A program made the translations under genes and the position numbers. The notes beneath the pieces were generated by a model, which was given only the letters and a program-made list of their open reading frames with translations, did no database searches and was not told the origin of the DNA. Positions 43,412-52,700 of a DNA stretch of 64,000 nt are shown here, in pieces (position 1 is the first letter of the stretch; each line of letters starts with the position of its first letter). Source of the stretch: UBA969 sp041694635 (GTDB lineage: Bacteria; Planctomycetota; Planctomycetia; Gemmatales; Gemmataceae); contig JBDNHI010000019.1 in NCBI GenBank assembly GCA_041694635.1, forward strand, positions 59,630 to 123,629. The letters are read 5' to 3'.

Positions 43412-44886
43412 GGCTTGCTATGATTTTTCATTATCAATGCGGGGAAAAACCGCTTGATGGATACACCATCAAGCGGGGTATAGGTAAAGGAGGATTTGGA
43501 GAAGTTTACCTTGCAGTAAGCGATGGGGGAAAAACTGTCGCACTTAAATTTATATCTTCCAATTCTGATCAAGAGGTGGAAAGGCGTGGCGTTTCCCAAT
43601 GCATTAATATTAAACATTCGAATCTTGTTTCGCTTTATGACCTTTGCACCAACGATAGAAATCAAATCTGGGTTGTTATGGAACTTATATTAGGCCATAC
43701 GCTTGCATCTTTAATTAGTGAGAAATATAACGCAGGGATGCCCTTGTTCCTGGTTCGCAATTTCTTTAATCAGATTGCACAAGCTATTTATCATCTTCAC
43801 GACCACGGGATTGTGCATCGTGATTTAAAACCAGGGAATGTTTTTATCGAAAATAATATTGCTAAGGTTGGGGATTATGGGCTTAGTAAAACCATAGGGG
43901 CAGGAATGCATCTTGATAATACTAAACAAGTGGGGACCCTTAATTATATGGCTCCGGAATTAATCAATGGGAAGTATGATAAAAAAATTGACATCTATTC
44001 TTTGGGGGTAATCCTTTTCGAAATGCTTTCTGGTAAAAAGCCTTTTAGCGCAAATTCCCCTACTGAACTTACTGTTAAACAGTTGAAAAACAACATTGAT
44101 TTTTCTGAAATTAAACAAAAAGCTTTTGTACCTATTCTTGCCAAATCTCTTGCGTTTGATGAATTGCAGCGTTACTCCAGTGTTTTGGCTTTGTTGCAAG
44201 ATTTTGAAACCGTGTGTGAAGGCATAGATCAAAAAAAAGCAGTACTTGAATTTGGCAGTAAACCTGATGTAGGCCTAGAGGCTTTCAATCCTTCTACTAT
44301 TTCAATGATTGTAAAATGGGTTGAAAAGTGGAACGATAAGCTTATAATTCCAATTCTTAAATCTGCTCTTTTTGCTTGCTTAACTACTCTTGGTTTTTCT
44401 TTGCTTGGCCTTTTGCCTTCTTTTCGAATAGGGTTTATGCTTTCTGGTGTTACTTGGTTTCTAGCAAGTTCGGTGATTGCTTTTTCTCTGCTATGGAAAG
44501 GGAAAAAGCAGGAATCGGTATCTTACCGAATGATGCAGGCAGGCATAGGTGCCTTTGGTGGTATTATAGCTTTTGCTCTGACTCAAAATAATGAAGTGAT
44601 GGAAATTTTTCTTACTAATCCTGGGGTTAGCTTAAAAGTTCCCGAATGGTCGAGAATGTTGTTTTTCTATACCGCTTCTATGTTCTTTCCTAAGTGGTGG
44701 AAAATGGCTTATCGATTCCGGAAAACTCGGGTCGATTATGTTGCAACTCTTATTTCCATTGTTTGGGCTTTGTTGTTGGTTTCGATTTTAAATTTAGAAT
44801 TTATTCACGCGCTGGTGTTTGCGCTTACGGTTTCTATTGTTCAAGGTGTTGCATTTAAGACTAAACGCGTTTTGAAAAACAGTTAA
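43408..44886 (+). CDS. Ser/Thr protein kinase with C-terminal membrane segments
   Basis: 492 residues. The kinase domain (about 15-275) has G-K-G-G-F-G-E-V, V-A-L-K-F, H-R-D-L-K-P-G-N and A-P-E; the DFG motif reads DYG (VGDYGLSKT). Membrane segments follow at about 315-350, 355-375, 380-400, 415-435 and 450-480. There is no proline-rich or PASTA sensor, so the signal may be sensed in the membrane. It is translated with the FHA protein, its likely partner or substrate. Confidence 0.9.
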   Translation: MRLAMIFHYQCGEKPLDGYTIKRGIGKGGFGEVYLAVSDGGKTVALKFISSNSDQEVERRGVSQCINIKHSNLVSLYDLCTNDRNQIWVVMELILGHTLASLISEKYNAGMPLFLVRNFFNQIAQAIYHLHDHGIVHRDLKPGNVFIENNIAKVGDYGLSKTIGAGMHLDNTKQVGTLNYMAPELINGKYDKKIDIYSLGVILFEMLSGKKPFSANSPTELTVKQLKNNIDFSEIKQKAFVPILAKSLAFDELQRYSSVLALLQDFETVCEGIDQKKAVLEFGSKPDVGLEAFNPSTISMIVKWVEKWNDKLIIPILKSALFACLTTLGFSLLGLLPSFRIGFMLSGVTWFLASSVIAFSLLWKGKKQESVSYRMMQAGIGAFGGIIAFALTQNNEVMEIFLTNPGVSLKVPEWSRMLFFYTASMFFPKWWKMAYRFRKTRVDYVATLISIVWALLLVSILNLEFIHALVFALTVSIVQGVAFKTKRVLKNS

Positions 44887-44898
44887 ACTAGGAAGAGA

Positions 44899-45348
44899 TT
44901 ATTTCCCTGGCTTTTCACCTTGAATCTGAACACAGAAGTTTTCAAGGTCTACGGGTTCTACTTTGGAAACATCTGGGCTGATTTCTGCCCTCTCAAGAAT
45001 GGCACGAATTAGTACCCAGATTGATGCTGGCTCTGCACTGTGATCGTAGCCATCTGCATCCACATCGGCTTCAAGTAACCAGCACCAAAAACGGCGCTCT
45101 GAAGCAAGGTCTGCATCTTCTTGCCAACCTTTAAGGATGCGTACACAATTTTCTAATACAATTTTCCAGATTTTAAGATCACGAATGTGAATAAGTAATT
45201 CATCTTGTGCTTCTTCAGTCTCGAGCCCGGGGATTTGTCGGATTGATTCAAAAAGTTTATGTTCCAGTGCACTTGCTCGCCAGGGTGAATAAAGGTGAAT
45301 CACCACGCAGGGAGTTTCAAAAACCAAACCCATTAAGTTGACTTGCAT
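44899..45348 (-). CDS. Unrecognised cytoplasmic protein
   Basis: 149 residues without signal or membrane segment. It is acidic and rich in aromatic residues (RRFWCWLLEADVDADGYDHS) with a central W-K-I-V-L-E-N-C-V-R helix. I recognise no family. The stop lies 12 bases from that of the kinase (convergent). Codon use looks like that of its neighbours. Confidence 0.65.
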   Translation of the reverse strand: MQVNLMGLVFETPCVVIHLYSPWRASALEHKLFESIRQIPGLETEEAQDELLIHIRDLKIWKIVLENCVRILKGWQEDADLASERRFWCWLLEADVDADGYDHSAEPASIWVLIRAILERAEISPDVSKVEPVDLENFCVQIQGEKPGK

Positions 45349-45422
45349 TTAAAGCACTCGCATTTCAATCTGTTTACCTATTGTTTTTTTAGTAAAGAAA
45401 GGGGGCAAATCCAGTAAATAAT

Positions 45423-46466
45423 CTAACAAGGTGGTAGATCTTGCAGCGTTTGTGTGGAATTATCGGGCGCTGGTATTGCAATGCATACCAAGTAAGAGCT
45501 GAATCCTATGATCCAAGTGGCTAATCTTTGCACCAAAGAGGCTAACACCCCCATGGCTCGATCCGCACCAAACCAGAAGTATAAAGCGCCATAGCCAAAT
45601 TCCCCAATGCCTGCTCCCCCGGGGAACATAGGTGCTGCTTGGATTACCAACCCTAGTGGCACAATTAAAAAATGTTCAAGAAGGTTAGGAATCGATTGCC
45701 CATCGCATAACACTTGAGCAGCACAATAAAAAGAAAGGGTTAAGCAGATGTGGCCTGTCCACGAGATTAGAAGGGATTTTGCAACGACAAATGGTTTACA
45801 ACGGAAGCTCCAGAAGGTGAGCCAGAATTCTGCAGCGGGGCCTGCAATCCAGCGTCTTAAGCGGCCTTCAAACCTTTGCACCCGATACTGCGGCAGGTAT
45901 CCTAAAATAAACCAGCCTAGCCCCGTTATGGAGCAGAAACCCAAGGTTATTTTGATGATTGATTTTGTAGCAGATGCGCCTACCCCTTCGCCTAGGTAAC
46001 CGGTGAGCCAGAAGATTGCGCCAGATGCCCCCGAGAAAAAGATGAGCCCCCATAACGCAATTGCTCTATCCAGAACAATCACTGTAACCGCGGCACTCCT
46101 TCGTGCTTGGTTTTTGCAGACGGCGGCAGCTTTTACTAGATCACCACCAACGGACCCCGGTAATAGCGTGTTAAAAAAAAATCCTATGAAACCAATTTTG
46201 ATTGTGGTCCAAAATCCTAAGGCAAAGTCTTGCGCTAGCATCATCATATGCCAGCGAATTAGGGTCATACAAACCCCCGTAAAAAAAAGCACGATTGATC
46301 CCATAAAATAAAACAGATGCACGGGCTTGCCTTCAACTGCGTGTTTTTGCCAAACTGCAGCTAGACCATTCTCACTGTCAGGCAGCCAATTCGAATGAAT
46401 CACATAAGCTAGTAATCCCAGTGCGAGGGAATACTTCAAAATATTAAGTAATAATCGGATCAACAA
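45423..46466 (-). CDS. Lysylphosphatidylglycerol synthase-like membrane protein (UPF0104)
   Basis: 347 residues with about eight membrane segments. It carries the marker blocks of the flippase-like UPF0104 family: F-F-N-T-L-L-P-G-S-V-G-G-D (about 100-112), R-A-I-A-L-W-G-L and F-P-G-G-A-G-I-G-E-F-G-Y. Members are thought to move lipids or act in lipid modification. A GTG at 46475 is in frame, but the TTG at 46466 has a GGAG 8 bases before it, so it is taken as start. Confidence 0.85.
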   Translation of the reverse strand: MLIRLLLNILKYSLALGLLAYVIHSNWLPDSENGLAAVWQKHAVEGKPVHLFYFMGSIVLFFTGVCMTLIRWHMMMLAQDFALGFWTTIKIGFIGFFFNTLLPGSVGGDLVKAAAVCKNQARRSAAVTVIVLDRAIALWGLIFFSGASGAIFWLTGYLGEGVGASATKSIIKITLGFCSITGLGWFILGYLPQYRVQRFEGRLRRWIAGPAAEFWLTFWSFRCKPFVVAKSLLISWTGHICLTLSFYCAAQVLCDGQSIPNLLEHFLIVPLGLVIQAAPMFPGGAGIGEFGYGALYFWFGADRAMGVLASLVQRLATWIIGFSSYLVCIAIPAPDNSTQTLQDLPPC

Positions 46467-46530
46467 TTCACACACTCCATAAAAAGCAAGCGTGCATCTT
46501 TATGTTTGAGCCCAATTTTGTAAAGAGAGC

Positions 46531-48570
46531 TTAGATCCGATCCAGTAAGTCAATCCAAGTTGCCATCAGATCGAAGGTGATGGAATTGAAGTACTGATGG
46601 CCCATATCCTTCATCTCCCGCAGTATTAATGGATATTGGAAATCAGATAACTTCTTGGCGGTATCTAATACGGTTTCTCGAATCGGATCTTTATCACCTA
46701 CTGCAAGGAAGAACGAAAGCGCCTGATTAGCTATGCGCTCTTTTGGAGTTGCGCCAAGTGAAGCTCCTACAGCAGCGACAGCTCGGATCGTATCGCGCTG
46801 TTGGAATGCGAGATAGAATGCCATCTGCCCACCGGTGCCCATCCCGTGAGCGACGATGCGCTTACGATCGATGTTGTAGGTTTCGGTACCATAGCGGATG
46901 GATTCGAGGATAAGGTCGGATTCGCCTGGTGTCCACCCTAGGTCGGCATCACATCGTGGTGCAATCATAATAATTTTATACTGGGCGCAAAACTGATCCC
47001 AAGTTCCAAACAAATCATCGAGGTCTTTATCTTTGCCTTTGCCCGCAGGATGTAGCCAAACCATAAGTGCGTAAGAAGTTCTGGGGTCGTAGTTGATGGG
47101 AACCGAGACCCAGTAATTACGGTCGCCTGCAGCATTTTGTTTTTTGATCGTACCAATCTCAGCTTTTTTCTCTGGTTCTTTATCAAGTTTTGCAAGCGAT
47201 GATTTCTCGGGTGGTTTATCTGGCATAAAACTAGTAGATTGTTCGATTGGGCCTTTTAGCGTTAGGGTTGTTCCATCTTCTCGCTTTACTTCAACCGCAA
47301 GAAATTGCCCTAAAGTTGCAGTTGATAATAAAGTTGCTAAAGCATCACGGTTGGCTATTTCGGTTGTGGGTGCGGCTTTGGTGATATCTGCACCTAAGCC
47401 GGCTTTAAGAATGCGGTCGCCTTCTTTTAAACCTGCCCTTGCTGCTCCGCTTTCAGGAAACACATACCGAACCTGAACACCTTTTGCAGGGTCATCCCGC
47501 ATCGGAAGGATGCCAAAGAAACCCAAGGGAGGTGAGGCAAGGGTGCCCGACAGGATAATTTTATCGAGTTTAATTTCATCTTTACCACGCACTATGGTAA
47601 GCGAGACTAAATCGCCTTCGTACTTAGGCCCAAGTTGATGTAAGAGTTGAGCGTGGTTTTGAACGCTTTTTCCATCGATTGCACTAATTTTATCTCCAGC
47701 TTTTAAGCCTGCTTTAAACCCGCCACTGTTAGGCACGACAGAACCGATTATCACTTCTGCTGCATACATATCGGGGCTTTGCATAGTGATACCTAAAAGC
47801 CCTTTGCGAAGATCTTTACCTTGTTTAAGTTTTTCTAGAACCGAGTTGATGTGTTCTAGGGGGATGGCAAATCCGATTCCTGAATCATACCATTCGAAGC
47901 CTGCGGTTTCGCCATCGGCTTGTGGAGAAGCGGGAACGAGCAGCCCTAAGACAGCTCCTTGTAAATCGATTAGAGGCCCACCGTAATTGACGGGGGAAAT
48001 TTTTGCATCGGTTTGAATAGCACGGCCCCAGATCCTTCCCAAAGCTGAAACAATTCCCATACTCACACTAGGCGGGGCACCTGGGCTACCTCCAAGAGTG
48101 CGCCCTAAGGCAATAGCGGTTTGCCCCACTTGCAATTTCCCCAAAGGGGCTGCTTCAGGAACTAAAAGCCCCGTAGTTTCAATTTTTAATAAAGTTACCA
48201 TGCGCGCTTGGTCGGTAGCCACCACTTTTGCAACATAGCGTTTGCCATCCGAAGTTGAAACGATAATGGAGGTAGGCTTGTTGGCGAAATTAAAAGCGCT
48301 AGAAACGACATAACCATCTGGGGAAACAACCAAGCCAGTAGTGGGGCCAGAACCTTTACGAACACCGGGGCCAGTGGCAGGGCCAGGGCGTCTGCCTTTT
48401 GGGGCAGCTCCGCCCATGATCATTTCTGTTCCGCCTGTGGTTTCAATTTGAACCAAGGATGGAGAAACCCTTTGCACCGCTGCTTGAACAGCTTTTTCTT
48501 GAAGCTCTTCGAGGCTATTTTGCGCCACCATTATTTCAATTACGCCGACTAGTAACAGTAAAGAACTCAT
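46531..48570 (-). CDS. Inactive HtrA-like protein with two PDZ domains and an alpha/beta-hydrolase-like end
   Basis: 679 residues. After a hydrophobic N-terminus comes a trypsin-like region (about 30-235) in which all three catalytic residues are missing: the His position lies in SSAFNFANKP, the Asp in ARMVTLLK, and the Ser site reads SPVNYGGPL. Two PDZ domains follow (GFKAGLKAGDKISAIDGKSV and GAARAGLKEGDRILKAGL). The last 200 residues look like an alpha/beta hydrolase (YALMVWLHPAG; DKDPIRE; GHQYF), but the nucleophile elbow reads H-G-M-G-T-G-G, without the serine. It appears to be a binding or scaffold protein. The gene starts 2 bases after the stop of the next HtrA-like gene. Confidence 0.8.
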   Translation of the reverse strand: MSSLLLLVGVIEIMVAQNSLEELQEKAVQAAVQRVSPSLVQIETTGGTEMIMGGAAPKGRRPGPATGPGVRKGSGPTTGLVVSPDGYVVSSAFNFANKPTSIIVSTSDGKRYVAKVVATDQARMVTLLKIETTGLLVPEAAPLGKLQVGQTAIALGRTLGGSPGAPPSVSMGIVSALGRIWGRAIQTDAKISPVNYGGPLIDLQGAVLGLLVPASPQADGETAGFEWYDSGIGFAIPLEHINSVLEKLKQGKDLRKGLLGITMQSPDMYAAEVIIGSVVPNSGGFKAGLKAGDKISAIDGKSVQNHAQLLHQLGPKYEGDLVSLTIVRGKDEIKLDKIILSGTLASPPLGFFGILPMRDDPAKGVQVRYVFPESGAARAGLKEGDRILKAGLGADITKAAPTTEIANRDALATLLSTATLGQFLAVEVKREDGTTLTLKGPIEQSTSFMPDKPPEKSSLAKLDKEPEKKAEIGTIKKQNAAGDRNYWVSVPINYDPRTSYALMVWLHPAGKGKDKDLDDLFGTWDQFCAQYKIIMIAPRCDADLGWTPGESDLILESIRYGTETYNIDRKRIVAHGMGTGGQMAFYLAFQQRDTIRAVAAVGASLGATPKERIANQALSFFLAVGDKDPIRETVLDTAKKLSDFQYPLILREMKDMGHQYFNSITFDLMATWIDLLDRI

Positions 48571-48572
48571 GA

Positions 48573-49670
48573 TTATTTCCCTTTAGATTCTGGTACTTTA
48601 GTTGCGTTGGCCTTGGGAGGTAGTTCGAATTGCACCGTAATGGTTTGCAATTTATCCCCCCTGCGAATCTCAAGCTGAACCCGATCTTGAGGCCTATATT
48701 TTAGCATCAATTCCTGGAGTGAAGTAATGCTAACCACGGGTAAGCCATCGACATAAACAATCAGGTCGTCGGGTTGAAGGCCAGCTTTTTGAGCGGGGCT
48801 ACCCGGTTCAAGGTATTCAATATAGGGTGGGGTACGATCGACCACATTGGGAACATAAAAAATTCCGCTATAGCCTCCTCCTCCTAATGCCTTATTGGCT
48901 TTAGTCACCGGTTTATACGCTTCTTTTTTTTCGATTAAGTTGGTAATGGATATCTTTTTTGTTGTTCCATCTGTTAAGCGTATTTCAATCTCCGCATTGA
49001 TAGGCACCGCATAATTAATCCAAGTGTTGGTTTGTTCGTTTCTAAGTTCTTTACCAATGATTCCCAAAATATCGCCTTTACGATTGGTGATGATACCCCC
49101 CGCTGCACCTGGGTTATTAGTGATGGCATCTACGACATAAACATTGCCTGAATAAGGAGCCTCAAAGATTCCTATTCTGCCAAAAAGTTTGGCGAAAGCA
49201 GCTATGTTACCCCGCATTACCGACATAGGCTCATCTCTGCTGGCAATTTGAAATTGATTACTAAAAGCTAAGATAGAGGTACCAGGTAATGCCTGTGGTG
49301 TTTTAGCAGCACTCATAATATCGAAAAAAGGTAGATCATCGAACTGAGATTTATCGGTACCTATTTTTAATAATGCAGCATCTAATTCAGGTTCTATTGC
49401 AACGATTTTAGCAGGCAACCTAGTTCCATCGTAAAGATGAACCCTAAGGTCGGAAGATTCCATTAAATGGTTGGCAACGGTGAGCACATAACCATTTGGG
49501 CTAATAAGAACCCCGGTTCCATAAGCAGGAAGCCCCTTAAACCCGCCCGAGCCATAAATTTTTACCATCTTTGGGTTCACTTTTTGAACCACTTCATTAA
49601 GGGCAAGTTCAGGGGTTTGGAAAGAAACTATGAATGCGTAAAAGAAGAAAGCGTGGTTAAGGAATGGCAT
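48573..49670 (-). CDS. HtrA-like pseudoprotease with one PDZ domain
   Basis: 365 residues with a hydrophobic N-terminus. The trypsin fold is complete, with the His (LTVANHLM) and Asp (ELDAALLKI) positions kept, but the nucleophile site reads N-N-P-G-A-A-G-G, alanine in place of serine. A PDZ domain follows (GSPAQKAGLQPDDLIVYVDGLPV). It should bind peptides without cutting them. Together with the following gene it forms a tight pair, 2 bases apart. Confidence 0.85.
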   Translation of the reverse strand: MPFLNHAFFFYAFIVSFQTPELALNEVVQKVNPKMVKIYGSGGFKGLPAYGTGVLISPNGYVLTVANHLMESSDLRVHLYDGTRLPAKIVAIEPELDAALLKIGTDKSQFDDLPFFDIMSAAKTPQALPGTSILAFSNQFQIASRDEPMSVMRGNIAAFAKLFGRIGIFEAPYSGNVYVVDAITNNPGAAGGIITNRKGDILGIIGKELRNEQTNTWINYAVPINAEIEIRLTDGTTKKISITNLIEKKEAYKPVTKANKALGGGGYSGIFYVPNVVDRTPPYIEYLEPGSPAQKAGLQPDDLIVYVDGLPVVSITSLQELMLKYRPQDRVQLEIRRGDKLQTITVQFELPPKANATKVPESKGK

Positions 49671-49764
49671 ATTAAATTTCCTATCTAAAGTACAAAATCT
49701 ACCATTGGTATATTAGCAGTAATTACGAAAAAATGAAGATAATCTTAGATAAAGAAGGGTTTTC

Positions 49765-52700
49765 TTAATCGTTTGACCCATCCCATAATTTAAGCAGCTT
49801 ATCTGCACCTAAAGACACAAATTTTTTACCTTTTTGTACTTCGATTACATTAAGAACAGAATTCGAATGAGCTTTTATTTTTAAAACTTCCTGCCCGTTA
49901 TTACTATCGAAGAAATTAATCGTGCCATCAAGACACCAAGTAAAAATTCGTTCTGAATTGTAAGACCAATTTAATCCACGAAGAAGAGACCCTTCAATAG
50001 TATGAAAATCACGAGCTTTATTTAATTTAGGATGATCAACTAGGTCTATCGTTGTATAATTTTTAGAAATTGCTAAGGCATTTGAATTATTAGAAATTGC
50101 TAAGTGATCTATTTGTGAAGGAGCGGGAAAATATTCTTTTATCAATTTGCAATCCGCCCAATTAATTACCACTGCTGCTTCTTTTCTTGAACTTGCAATG
50201 AATGTATCAGACATCGGAATATTAAGTAAAATGGGTGCCAACCCTTCTCCTGGTAAGTTCCCTAGGAGTTCGCCACTTAACAATGAATATACCCCGACTC
50301 CACCATAAAATAGACTTATAGCAATGGCATCACCTTTGGGGGAAACTAACAAATTACTTGCATTTTTTTCTTTAACTTTAACTGGCAGAGGTAATATGTT
50401 TCCATTGAGATCTATTTTCGCAAGCGTTGAGTTATTAGAAAGTACGATAAATTCCTTAGTATGATGGTTGTAAGTCAAATTTAAATTATTGTTATCGAAA
50501 TTAATTTCCTTAATGAGAAAGCTATCCTCAAGGTTAATTAAATAGCCTTTTTTATTTTCATCGATGATTAAAGCAATTTTTCCGGAGGAATCGACATCAA
50601 AATTTAATGGAATTGTGGGTATTTTATAAATAATTTTTGAATTAATGGCCTTAGTATTTTTCCAAGTAATAAATTCAGCTTTGTGGGGGGAAACTTGAAC
50701 CCCAATAGAAGATAACTTTTCATCGTCATTGAATGCTACATGCTTAATATGACGATAAAAATGGCCGGTTTTTTTATCTAAAATTTGACCAGATTCTGAG
50801 TTGAAAACAACAACGGCTTGTTCACTTCCACCCGTTGCAATTTTTTTACCATCGGGGCTCCAGCACAAGCTAAAAACCAAAATATCTTTCAATTCTGTTA
50901 AAATACGCGTCGTTTTAGAGCTAAGGTCTCGAGTCATTAGCTTTTGGGGAAATGAAACCCAAGCCAGTTTCTTACCATCCGCAGAGGCTTCGCAAGCTTG
51001 ACATAATTTCCCCTCGCAGGAAAATTCATCAAGCTTCGATTTATTTTTTACATCCCATACTTGTATCAGCCCATCGTTTGTCCAAGTTGCAAAAATTTCT
51101 TGAGTTATGAAACAACAATTACTAAACACTCCTAGTCGTTCTTTTTCTTTATCCCAAACAATGTCTCCTGTTTTTACATTGATTAATTTCCAACTTGCTT
51201 CGCCTAACACTAGTAAAGTTTCTTTATTAATAAAAAGTAATCTTCGAACTGGCCCTTCATTTTTAAATCGGCCTAGGTTCATTTCAGAATCGGGATCTAT
51301 CCACTGGACGGTGTTTTCAAAATCGACATAAGCAAGAAGTGTTCCATCGGGATTATAGGCCGGTTCAGATGCGCCAGAAAAACGCTTACCTTTATTTCCC
51401 GAAGGGGTATCAACAATCAAAATTGATTTGCTGTTTTGTAAGCTAACAGCAAACTGCGCATTATTTCTTTTTGCGAAGCGAATTGCATAATCATTAAATC
51501 GAATCGCTTTTTCGTGCCCTTGTGTTGTCAGCCTATTCCAAAAGTACCATTCAAAGTCTCTTAGCTCTAACCCGCCAAATTGTTCGGGTACAAGTAATCT
51601 AAGTTTATTAGCACTTTTGGGCGAATCACCTTCTTCAAAAGCTAACTGAATAGCTCGCATTTCTGAATCGTAATATTGCCTGTCTGCAAGTTGTCGATCC
51701 CGCACAGATCTTTTTGCATTCGCATCAGAAAGATTTTTTTGAATAAGATTTTCTTCTGCCTGCGCTTTCATTTTTTGGAAAAGAACCATAAAAACTACAG
51801 TTGAAGTTGATAAAGAACTGATGATTATCCCAAGTAATATTACTAAAATTGAGTGATTGTAAATCCAGCGTATCGAAGTTGTTATCATTCCCAATGGCCG
51901 AGCAACCGTTGGTTCACCTTTAAGAAATTTTTTGAGATCTAGGGCTAGATCATTCATCGTGGCATAGCGAAGTGATGGTTTTTTCTCCATACATTTTAAA
52001 CAGATTGCTTCTAAGTCTGGGTGTAAATCTTTACGATAAGTTTTTAATGGTGTTGGTGCATTTTCAAGAACTTCTTTTAATAATTCACCCAAAGTAGTAG
52101 CTTTAAAGGGCGCTGCATTTGCAAGCAACTGATAAAGAATTGTCCCTAACCCATAAATATCACACGAAATAGTGAGGGCATCTCGCCCTAAGGTTTGTTC
52201 TGGTGCCATATTCATCGGTGTTCCTAACCCAAGGCCTGGGCCTGTGATTGTGGAACTTGCAACGCCTGTAAGTCTAGCTAAGCCGAAATCTGCAACCTTA
52301 GGAGAAATAAATTCATCTGAATAAATATTCTCAGGGATTTCGAGCAAGATGTTTCCAGGTTTTAAATCGCAATGAAGCACACCTCTAGAGTGTGCGTGAA
52401 TCATTGCGTAAGCGATTTCTAAAACCCATTGTGCAGCAAGTTTAGTTGGCACAGGTTTAGATGTATTTTTCAACCAATTAGAAAGTGAATTTCCCTGAAT
52501 GAAGGAAGAAACTAAAATGGTTTGGTTGGGAAGTTCAACGACATCTAATAAGGGAACGATTCCCGGGTGATCAAGTCGGGCCACTGCCCTTGCTTCACGA
52601 ATTGCTTGAAGTTTGCCCTCGGGTTTTTCGTCAAGAGAAACCCGGGGCATTTTAATCGCAACTTCCCGCCTAAGTTTTTCATCATAGCCTTTGTATACAA

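Noticed and set aside
46531..48570. Calling this gene an active HtrA protease or esterase
   Set aside because: All trypsin triad positions and the hydrolase nucleophile are substituted, although the folds are recognisable.
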